Below are positions 43,515 to 49,811 of a DNA stretch of 64,000 nt, piece after piece (position 1 is the first letter of the stretch; each line of letters begins with the position of its first letter). The notes beneath the pieces were generated by a model. That model had not been told where the DNA came from, searched no databases, and worked only from the letters and a program-made list of their open reading frames with translations. A program made the position numbers and the translations under genes. This DNA comes from Bacteroidales bacterium (GTDB lineage: Bacteria > Bacteroidota > Bacteroidia > Bacteroidales > Paludibacteraceae), in the NCBI GenBank assembly GCA_015061145.1, contig SUXD01000003.1, positions 56,144-120,143 of the forward strand. The letters are read 5' to 3'.

Positions 43515-43551
43515 TTACATGAATATTACGAAGATGTTACGATTTTGTTAC
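43515..43551 (-). promoter_or_regulatory. Candidate Pho box: four TTAC repeats at 11-base spacing
   Basis: TTAC starts at 43515, 43526, 43537 and 43548, exactly 11 bases apart (minus strand GTAA-type units). Direct repeats with an 11-base period are the layout bound by PhoB in E. coli and PhoP in Bacillus, where the core is TGTCA or TTAACA. Here they lie right upstream of the promoter of a peptide and phosphate carrier, and behind phoB/phoR-type genes. Binding by the neighbouring regulator is inference, spacing and location are observed. Confidence 0.6.
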
Positions 43552-43585
43552 AAAAGTAATTTTTGAGTGTATTTGAAACAGTTTC

Positions 43586-45019
43586 TTATTCGGCTTTCAA
43601 TGTGAATCTGATGGTGAGTCCGCCGCCGGGTGTTATTTCTGCAGCCACATTTCCGTGATGAGCAGCCACAGCGTTTTTCACAATGGCAAGTCCCAGCCCG
43701 GTTCCTCCCAGTTTACGGCTTCTGCCTTTGTCGATGCGGTAGAATCGTTCGAAAAGGTGTGACAAATGCTCGGGTTCTACACCATTGCCGTTGTCGGCCA
43801 CGGTGAATTCATAGTATTTGCAGTCATGCTCATGTTTCTCTGTGCAGCCTATTTTTAACGTATTGGCGTTGTATGCGTATGCGATAACATTATCCACAAG
43901 ATTTCTGAAAATACTGTACAGCATACTTTTGTTGCCGTTTATGATCAGGTTGTCGGGCAGAGAGATCTGCACGTCAATGCCTTTCTGGCTTATTTGCAAG
44001 GCAGTGTCGTCGAGTACGGTTCTGATGATTTCCGTCAGGTCGGTTCGCTGATTCCATTCTTCGGTATTTTCTGCTTCGTCTAGTTTGGTCAGTACCGCCA
44101 TGTCGAGCAGCAGTTTGTTCATTCGCTCGCTTTGAGCATAGCATCTTTCTATAAAGTGTTGTCTTTTTTCGGGAGGCATGTCCGGATTTTCCAAAATGCT
44201 TTCCAAATAGCCGTGTATGCTTGCTGCCGGTGTTTTCAGTTCGTGTGCGGCATTTTGAGTCAGTTGTCGCTTCAGGCGTATTTTGTCTTCTTCGGAGTGG
44301 CGCAGTTTCCAGTACAGCATAATGATGGTGTGGCTTATATCGCCCAATTCGTCGTCGGGCAGTTTGCGCTCCAGTTCATGGTCCAATTCTTGACCTTCCT
44401 CCGCTTTCACGGCAAATTCATGCAGGTAACCGATGTGTCGGGCGATACGTTTGGTGTTGTAGTACAGCACCACTCCCAGCAGAATGGTCAGCAAAAAGGT
44501 GAAGTACAGATAAGTGTTGTCCGCTTTCAGCATGCGCGAAAGTTCCGAAGAATAGGGAACCGCGGTGCGTATGATGATGTCATCGAACAGGGTGGCGGAG
44601 TAGAAATACGTCTGGGGCGACGATTGCGATGCGCGTTTGATGTCGTATCCGTTTCCTTTCGCCATTGCTTGCTTTATTTCTTTCCTTTGCAGGTGGTTTT
44701 CGAATGCAGCTGTTTGCGGTTCGTTGCTGTCGAGTAATACAGTCCCGTCGGTGTTGATGATGCTCACGCGCAGTCCCTCTATGTTCTGCCGTTGCACATA
44801 TTGATAGAATGTCTGATGACTGACAACACTGTCGCGCCCAAGCGTTTGCATCATTTCATAATTGAACATTTGCAAGCGAGAGTGCAGGATGTCTATTTTG
44901 TACTCTTTTTCTCTCTTGTGCTGGTATATGCCGAAGCAAAGGGCAAATACGATGAAAATGCCGCCGATGCTTATCAGCAGATTTTTCATGAAGGAGTTAT
45001 TTCTCGAAGGTGTATCCAT
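43586..45019 (-). CDS. Membrane sensor histidine kinase, PhoR-like
   Basis: A 477-residue kinase. Membrane helices at about residues 12-32 and 170-188 flank a 135-residue periplasmic sensor; a HAMP-like segment follows. The H box NAAHELKTPAASI puts the phospho-acceptor at His259. The ATPase domain has an N box (FRNLVDNVIAYAYN), VADNGNGVEP, the F box LFERFYRID and the G box GGTGLGLAIVKN. It overlaps the upstream regulator gene by 23 bases if started at ATG 45019; ATG 44989 is an alternative. The phosphate role is inferred from the transporter and repeats downstream. Confidence 0.88.
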   Translation of the reverse strand: MDTPSRNNSFMKNLLISIGGIFIVFALCFGIYQHKREKEYKIDILHSRLQMFNYEMMQTLGRDSVVSHQTFYQYVQRQNIEGLRVSIINTDGTVLLDSNEPQTAAFENHLQRKEIKQAMAKGNGYDIKRASQSSPQTYFYSATLFDDIIIRTAVPYSSELSRMLKADNTYLYFTFLLTILLGVVLYYNTKRIARHIGYLHEFAVKAEEGQELDHELERKLPDDELGDISHTIIMLYWKLRHSEEDKIRLKRQLTQNAAHELKTPAASIHGYLESILENPDMPPEKRQHFIERCYAQSERMNKLLLDMAVLTKLDEAENTEEWNQRTDLTEIIRTVLDDTALQISQKGIDVQISLPDNLIINGNKSMLYSIFRNLVDNVIAYAYNANTLKIGCTEKHEHDCKYYEFTVADNGNGVEPEHLSHLFERFYRIDKGRSRKLGGTGLGLAIVKNAVAAHHGNVAAEITPGGGLTIRFTLKAE

Positions 45020-45689
45020 AGCCGAATCGTGTTTTTATGTGTTGTCCGTAGCGACCGATTTTTTTGCGTAGCCGTGTGATGTTCACATCCACGGTTCTGT
45101 CCACAACGACAGTTTTGTCGGGCCAGCATCGCTCGAGCAGGTCGTCGCGCCCGAATACTTTCCCTTGGTTTTTGAGAAATAGTGACAGCAGTTCGAATTC
45201 CAGTCTGGTAAGCGAAATCACTTCGCCATCCAGCATGGCTGTTTTCGATTCGGTATCGATGCAGAGCGTTTCGTAAGTCAGTGTTTTCTGACAGTTCTCT
45301 GGCATCTTATTTGCGTCATGATTTTGTCTGGAGCGGCGTAGCACTGCCGATACTCTGGCTTTCACTTCTTTGATGCTGAGGGGTTTTGCAATGTAGTCGT
45401 CGGCACCAAGGTTTAGCCCTTTCACCATGTTGTTCTCGTCGTCCAATGCAGTAATGAAAATAATGGGGATGCCGGCAGTGGCCTGATTCTCCTTCAACTT
45501 TCTCACCATCTGGAAACCTGACATTTCGCCCATCATCACATCAAGAAGGATGATGTCGTATTCTGCAATGCGCATTGTCAGTGCAGTTTCGGCTGAGTTG
45601 GCGGTGTCTACTTCGTATCCCTCCGTTTCGAGGTTGTATTGTAGTATTTCGCAGATGTCTTGCTCGTCGTCGACAACCAGAATTTTCAT
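44997..45689 (-). CDS. OmpR/PhoB-family response regulator
   Basis: A 230-residue transcription regulator. The receiver domain has the acidic pocket VVDDEQ, the phospho-acceptor Asp50 in IILLDVMMGEM, the Thr switch (FITALDD) and Lys in YIAKPLSIKEV. The C-terminal winged helix is OmpR/PhoB type (LTRLEFELLSLFLKN, VDVNITRLRKKIG, GYGYTFEK). It is the first gene of the regulator pair and is divergent from recR. Direct phosphate control is supported by its place next to the transporter and 11-base repeats. Confidence 0.9.
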   Translation of the reverse strand: MKILVVDDEQDICEILQYNLETEGYEVDTANSAETALTMRIAEYDIILLDVMMGEMSGFQMVRKLKENQATAGIPIIFITALDDENNMVKGLNLGADDYIAKPLSIKEVKARVSAVLRRSRQNHDANKMPENCQKTLTYETLCIDTESKTAMLDGEVISLTRLEFELLSLFLKNQGKVFGRDDLLERCWPDKTVVVDRTVDVNITRLRKKIGRYGQHIKTRFGYGYTFEK

Positions 45690-45712
45690 GTGTGCATGTT
45701 TATAGTTCGTGA

Positions 45713-45720
45713 CAAAGATA
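45713..45720 (-). promoter_or_regulatory. -7 box of the response regulator operon
   Basis: Minus strand TATCTTTG, perfect consensus, 24 bases before the ATG at 45689. Back-to-back with the recR promoter 30 bases away. Confidence 0.55.
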
Positions 45721-45749
45721 ATATTATTTCGGTATAAAATAATTTTTCT

Positions 45750-45757
45750 TACCTTTG
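45750..45757 (+). promoter_or_regulatory. -7 box of recR
   Basis: TACCTTTG, perfect consensus, 25 bases before ATG 45782. It overlaps an in-frame TTG at 45755, which is therefore not the recR start. Confidence 0.55.
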
Positions 45758-45781
45758 CATAGGCGAAAAATGTTCGGGTCG

Positions 45782-46408
45782 ATGAATTTCAGTCAGTACT
45801 CTTCAACTTTATTGGAAAATGCGGTGAACGAGTTTTCCAAACTTCCAGGCATTGGGCGCAGAACGGCGCTTCGGCTGGTGCTGAATTTGCTTCGTCAGCC
45901 CGAAGAGGATGTCGATCGTTTTACCAGTGCCATATCTGCCATGCGGCACGAGATAAAGAGGTGCAAAATATGCCACAATATCTCAGATACCGACATTTGT
46001 CACATTTGCGCATCGCCTTCGCGCGACGCACAAACGGTTTGTGTGGTGGAGAACATACAGGATGTGATGTCGGTGGAAAATACGCAGCAGTTTCATGGAC
46101 TTTATCATGTGCTAGGAGGCCTCATCTCGCCGATGGACGGCATTGCACCGATCGATTTGGAGATTGAAAGTCTGGTGAAGCGTGTGCAGGAGGGCGAGGT
46201 GAAAGAGGTGATTCTGGCATTGAGCCCAACCGCTGAAGGGGATACAACTAATTTTTTTATTTTCAAGAAATTATCGCCTTTTTCTGTGAAAATTACAACA
46301 ATAGCGCGCGGCGTTTCAATTGGTGACGAACTGGAATATGCCGACGAAATAACATTAGGCCGCTCTATATTGAACAGAATGGATTTTGTGGAATCTTTTA
46401 AATTGTAG
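45782..46408 (+). CDS. recR: Recombination mediator protein RecR
   Basis: A 208-residue protein of the RecFOR pathway that loads RecA on single-stranded gaps. It shows the helix-hairpin-helix [15 protein letters not shown], a four-cysteine zinc finger ([16 protein letters not shown]), the Toprim domain ([14 protein letters not shown]) and the C-terminal [20 protein letters not shown], which holds the Walker B-like site. Starts at ATG 45782 ([11 protein letters not shown]); the other in-frame start is at 45770. It is the first of four same-strand genes with overlapping or near-touching ends. Confidence 0.95.
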   Translation: MNFSQYSSTLLENAVNEFSKLPGIGRRTALRLVLNLLRQPEEDVDRFTSAISAMRHEIKRCKICHNISDTDICHICASPSRDAQTVCVVENIQDVMSVENTQQFHGLYHVLGGLISPMDGIAPIDLEIESLVKRVQEGEVKEVILALSPTAEGDTTNFFIFKKLSPFSVKITTIARGVSIGDELEYADEITLGRSILNRMDFVESFKL

Positions 46409-46412
46409 AAAA

Positions 46413-46865
46413 ATGAATGATGTGTTAAAAATATTGCGACGGAATTATTATTTCACTTATGTGCTGTTGGTGTTGAGTGCTGCGGCTGGTTTTGTGCTTG
46501 CTTTGCATCTGCATCCAGGCCAACAAGGCGAACAGACGCTGTCAACCATCGGGATAATGCTCTTGCTGGCTTCGGCGCCTTATGCTTTTCATTATTATAA
46601 GAAACAGGTGGAGAAACTGAAACGCGAAAGCGCAGAAAATCAGATGAGGAAAATTGTTAATGTGGTGAATGTGCGACTTGCTATAGTGTGCGTTCCGCTG
46701 ATGTACAACATCATTGTGTATTATCTCACAGCCAGTGTGTCGATGCTTTTTGCCGCTGCCATGTCTGTCTTGATTTTAATTTATATCAAACCTTCAGCTA
46801 ATATCTTTACGAAAGATTTGCGTGCAGACGAAGATTCAGAAACAGAAAAAACAGAAGAAAAATGA
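46413..46865 (+). CDS. Small membrane protein of unknown function
   Basis: A 150-residue inner-membrane protein with about four hydrophobic helices (FTYVLLVLSAAAGFVLAL, TIGIMLLLASAPYAFHY, LAIVCVPLMYNIIVYYL and SMLFAAAMSVLILIYI). There is no recognised domain. The C-terminal tail is acidic (DLRADEDSETEKTEEK). It starts four bases after the recR stop and its stop overlaps the next gene's ATG by four bases. The tight packing with recR and a HAD phosphatase suggests one transcript. Confidence 0.7.
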   Translation: MNDVLKILRRNYYFTYVLLVLSAAAGFVLALHLHPGQQGEQTLSTIGIMLLLASAPYAFHYYKKQVEKLKRESAENQMRKIVNVVNVRLAIVCVPLMYNIIVYYLTASVSMLFAAAMSVLILIYIKPSANIFTKDLRADEDSETEKTEEK

Positions 46866-47296
46866 TTATAGCAGTAGATTTTGACGGAACAATAGTGGAA
46901 AATGCTTATCCGAAGATAGGCAAAGAGATACCTTTTGCGATAGATACGTTGCTTAAATTGCAGGAAGACCGTCATCAGTTGATATTGTGGACATGCCGTG
47001 TGGGCAGCGAACTCGATGCCGCAGTGGAGTTTTGCCGCAAGCGTGGTCTTGAATTCTATGCATGCAACAAGAATTACCCCGAAGAAAAATGCGACCGCGA
47101 CACACCTCGCAAACTCACAGCCGAATTGTTCATTGACGACAGAAATTTTGGCGGTATGCCCGATTGGGGTGTGATATACGCAAAGATAAAAAATAACGAC
47201 GCAAACACTTTTAATGTCGATTATAAGATAGAACGCGAGACAAAACAGAAAGAAAACGCCTTCGTGCGTATCCTGAAATTCTTTTTTGGCAGATGA
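46862..47296 (+). CDS. HAD-superfamily hydrolase, small BT0820-like type
   Basis: A 144-residue HAD protein with no cap inserted between motif I and II. Motif I is IIAVDFDGTIVENAYP (Asp nucleophile), motif II ILWTCRVGSEL (Thr), and a C-terminal acidic motif LFIDDRNFGG. Short proteins of this type from Bacteroides (BT0820) have a known structure but no assigned substrate. It overlaps its upstream membrane-protein gene and the downstream acetyltransferase gene by four bases each (ATGA), so translation is probably coupled. Confidence 0.82.
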   Translation: MIIAVDFDGTIVENAYPKIGKEIPFAIDTLLKLQEDRHQLILWTCRVGSELDAAVEFCRKRGLEFYACNKNYPEEKCDRDTPRKLTAELFIDDRNFGGMPDWGVIYAKIKNNDANTFNVDYKIERETKQKENAFVRILKFFFGR

Positions 47297-47826
47297 CACT
47301 CGAAAACGGACATATTCGTCTGCGTGCCATGGAACCTGAGGATTTGGACCTGTTCTATCGTTGGGAGAACGACACTTCCATGTGGGAGAACAGCGTGTCT
47401 TTCTCTCCTTATTCCAAATATATGCTCAAGCGGTATGTCGAACAAACAAGCAATGATATATATAAGGATGGGCAGCTGCGTTTGATGATAGAACTTAAAG
47501 AAACGCGGGAGACTGTAGGCTGCATCGACCTGTTCGATTTTGATGCTTTCAGCGAGCGGGCTTGCTGGGGGGTGCTGATAGAAGAGCAGTACCGAAGAAA
47601 GGGATATGGCATAGAAGCGTTGACGGCGCTTTCCGACTATTGCTTTGCAACCCTTCGCCTAAGGCAGCTATACTGCAAAATAATGGAAAGCAATATCGCG
47701 TGCTTGAAGATGATGGAAAAAACGCGGTTTGAGCAATGCGGCGTACTGAAAAGCTGGGCAAAATCCCAAAGCGGATTCCGGAATGTGTATGTGTTTCAAC
47801 AGATAAATCCGTTGCTTGCCGATTAG
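47293..47826 (+). CDS. GNAT-family N-acetyltransferase
   Basis: A 177-residue acetyltransferase of the RimJ/SpeG-like group. Typical features are the N-terminal IRLRAMEPEDLDLFYRWEN, EETVGCIDLFDFD-like strand (here TRETVGCIDLFDFD), the acetyl-CoA loop EEQYRRKGYGIEA with RRKGYG, and the C-terminal MESNIACLKMMEKTRFEQCG. Substrates may be polyamines or protein N-termini. It shares the stop region TTAG with the converging DUF1294 gene, so the two end codons overlap. The upstream overlap is four bases. Confidence 0.85.
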   Translation: MTLENGHIRLRAMEPEDLDLFYRWENDTSMWENSVSFSPYSKYMLKRYVEQTSNDIYKDGQLRLMIELKETRETVGCIDLFDFDAFSERACWGVLIEEQYRRKGYGIEALTALSDYCFATLRLRQLYCKIMESNIACLKMMEKTRFEQCGVLKSWAKSQSGFRNVYVFQQINPLLAD

Positions 47827-48101
47827 AGTTTGCTGTAAAAATAGAAGAATGCGCCTGTTTGCATCAGCATGAACATGGGAATCAGTATGCTGAATTTCTT
47901 GTGGAGCGTTTTGTGGTGAAAGCATTTCATGCCAGCCCAAGCGCCAAAGGCTCCTCCGAAAAACGCCCAGCATAGCAGCGTGAATTCCGAAATTCTCCAT
48001 TTGGACCTTTGGGCTTTCGCCTTGTCAATGCCAAAAAGGACGAATGCCGTCAGATTGACGGCTAGCAGTAGCCATAATGTTATTTTGAATCCGAGACTCA
48101 C
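47823..48101 (-). CDS. DUF1294 membrane protein
   Basis: A 92-residue protein with three or four membrane helices and the DUF1294 pattern: FVLFGIDKAKAQRSKWRIS (cytoplasmic basic loop), CWAFFGGAFGAWAGMKCFHHKT and the KKFSILIPMFML helix. Its function is unknown; some relatives are fused to cold-shock domains. Its stop overlaps that of the convergent acetyltransferase gene, and its start overlaps the PlsC-like gene by four bases. Confidence 0.82.
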   Translation of the reverse strand: MSLGFKITLWLLLAVNLTAFVLFGIDKAKAQRSKWRISEFTLLCWAFFGGAFGAWAGMKCFHHKTLHKKFSILIPMFMLMQTGAFFYFYSKL

Positions 48102-48640
48102 AATGCAAATAATTCAGGGTGTTTACCGGCAATGTCGGCATTTCGGTAATAGTCTTTTATCTTTTCGAAATCGCCCTGCTCGTCATCGGTTGGCATGAAA
48201 ATCTTGTCGAACATCACTTTCTTCTTCTTAAAATTGAAGCCAGCCAGCACAATTGGCACCCCAGCTTTCTTGGCTATGTAGTAGAATCCTTTTTTCCATT
48301 CGGCGTTTCGTTTGCGTGTCCCCTCTGGAGTGATGGCAATTTGTGAAATCTCTCCGTTTGTTATTTTCTCGGCCACCTGGTCGGTGACTGAACTTTTCTT
48401 GCTGCGGTCCACGCCAATGGCGCCCATAGGTTTCAGAATGAGAGAGAAAGGGAATACCAGCCATTCTTTTTTGATGAGAAAGGCTGATTGGCGTTTCAAA
48501 CTGTTGTAAACAAGTTTCCCTATGATAAAATCCCAGTTGCTGGTATGCGGTGCAATGCAGATGACACATTTTTCGGGAATGCTGATGTTCTGTTCTATCT
48601 TCCAGCCGGCTTTCTTTAATATAAAACTACTGAGACTCAT
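48098..48640 (-). CDS. PlsC-like lysophospholipid acyltransferase family protein
   Basis: A 180-residue acyltransferase with the family's catalytic HX4D motif APHTSNWDF (His-Thr-Ser-Asn-Trp-Asp), the substrate-binding [15 protein letters not shown] and hydrophobic [17 protein letters not shown]. It is shorter than classic PlsC (about 240 residues), and bacterial short forms are often lysophospholipid or ornithine-lipid acyltransferases. The specific acceptor is unknown. A TATCTTTG -7 box lies 23 bases before its ATG. It overlaps the DUF1294 gene downstream by four bases, a two-gene unit. Confidence 0.85.
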   Translation of the reverse strand: MSLSSFILKKAGWKIEQNISIPEKCVICIAPHTSNWDFIIGKLVYNSLKRQSAFLIKKEWLVFPFSLILKPMGAIGVDRSKKSSVTDQVAEKITNGEISQIAITPEGTRKRNAEWKKGFYYIAKKAGVPIVLAGFNFKKKKVMFDKIFMPTDDEQGDFEKIKDYYRNADIAGKHPELFAL

Positions 48641-48662
48641 GATTGAAAAAGTTTTGAAAAGA

Positions 48663-48670
48663 CAAAGATA
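48663..48670 (-). promoter_or_regulatory. -7 box of the PlsC-like/DUF1294 unit
   Basis: Minus strand TATCTTTG, perfect consensus, 23 bases before the ATG at 48640. Confidence 0.55.
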
Positions 48671-48714
48671 AGATAATAAATTTTACAATCAAACAAAAAA
48701 AACATGCGTGAAAG

Positions 48715-48745
48715 TTTGCAGAATAAAATAAAAGCACTACTTTTG
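48715..48745 (+). promoter_or_regulatory. Complete Bacteroidota promoter of tRNA-Ser
   Basis: TTTG at 48715-48718, then 19 bases, then TACTTTTG at 48738-48745. Same geometry as the tRNA-Arg promoter; the tRNA starts 27 bases later. Confidence 0.75.
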
Positions 48746-48771
48746 CAACATCTTTTACGGAAGGTAGTTTT

Positions 48772-48857
<86 letters not shown>

Positions 48858-48863
48858 TGAATT

Positions 48864-48894
48864 AAAGGACTGGATGAAAATCTAGTCCTTTTTT
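48864..48894 (+). terminator. Terminator after tRNA-Ser
   Basis: An eight-base stem AAAGGACT/AGTCCTTT around a 12-base loop, followed by TTTTTT. It sits seven bases after the tRNA. Confidence 0.7.
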
Positions 48895-48947
48895 GTTTCA
48901 GATTTTAAAACCGAAAAAACTTCTAAACTGTTATATAACCAAAAATC

Positions 48948-49775
48948 ATGAAAAAAAGAATAGGAATTCTATATTCGGCGTTGTTTGCCGTTTTTGTTTT
49001 GTTTTCATGCTCGTCTAATAACGACAATTCGCAAGACAATGGCGTAGTTGACGAAATTGTACAGCGGGGATGCCTGCTGGTGGGAACAACGGGCGATTAC
49101 CGTCCGCTTACATATCAAGAGCCTGAAACAGGCGAGTATTGGGGATTTTGCATAGAGATGGCACATGAAATTGCCGATCGCATAGGTGTTAGGGTGGAGT
49201 TTGTCGCTACTTCGTGGCCTACACTGACCGCTGATGTGCTTGCCGAGCCGCAGCGCTTCGATTTGGCCATTGGCGGTATCACAATAACGGATACGCGTCG
49301 CGAACTGATGGATATGTCTGACGGTTACCTTGCCAACGGTAAAACTATATTATGCCGCACCGAAGATGCTGAACGCTTTCGCTCTCTTGCCGACATCGAC
49401 CGCTCCGAAGTGCGCGTAATGGTGAATCCTGGCGGATTGAACGAGAAATTTGCCCGCGAACGGCTGACGCATGCCGAAATTGTCGTTTATGACTGTAATG
49501 AGGAAATTCCCACACGTGTGGCCGAAGGTGCCGCTGATGTGATGATTACAGAAATAACCGAGGCGCCCTATTATGTACAGCATGATGAGCGGCTGGCGGC
49601 TCCATTGCTTTCCGAACCATTCACTCATGGCGAGATAGGCGTATTGATGCGTCGCGGACAAGACGATTTGCTGCATTTGGTGAACGATGTCATACGCCAG
49701 ATGAAAGCTGACGGAACGCTCAAACAGTTGCATGAGAAATATGGCCTTGTTTATGCATTCGACTCGCAAGAGTGA
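48948..49775 (+). CDS. Periplasmic lipoprotein, cyclohexadienyl dehydratase (PheC)-like solute-binding fold
   Basis: A 275-residue lipoprotein (lipobox FSC, then SSNNDNS) of the SBP family 3 fold. It has LLVGTTGDYRPLTYQEPETGEYWGF, FDLAIGGITITDTRRELMDMS, MVNPGGLNEKFARERL and ADVMITEITEAPY. The NPGGxNxxF and VMITExxEA pieces match periplasmic cyclohexadienyl dehydratase (PheC), which makes phenylpyruvate or phenylalanine from prephenate or arogenate, more closely than amino-acid binding proteins. No ABC permease or ATPase is beside it. Enzyme activity is a reasonable hypothesis, not shown. It follows tRNA-Ser and its terminator. Confidence 0.7.
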   Translation: MKKRIGILYSALFAVFVLFSCSSNNDNSQDNGVVDEIVQRGCLLVGTTGDYRPLTYQEPETGEYWGFCIEMAHEIADRIGVRVEFVATSWPTLTADVLAEPQRFDLAIGGITITDTRRELMDMSDGYLANGKTILCRTEDAERFRSLADIDRSEVRVMVNPGGLNEKFARERLTHAEIVVYDCNEEIPTRVAEGAADVMITEITEAPYYVQHDERLAAPLLSEPFTHGEIGVLMRRGQDDLLHLVNDVIRQMKADGTLKQLHEKYGLVYAFDSQE

Positions 49776-49811
49776 AGTGCCTTGCGGGAATTTCAAACGC
49801 CCATAAATCTT

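Noticed and set aside
43515..43551. Tandem repeat as part of a CRISPR or mobile element
   Set aside because: Only four bases are repeated, at exact 11-base spacing in a promoter; this fits a regulator site better.
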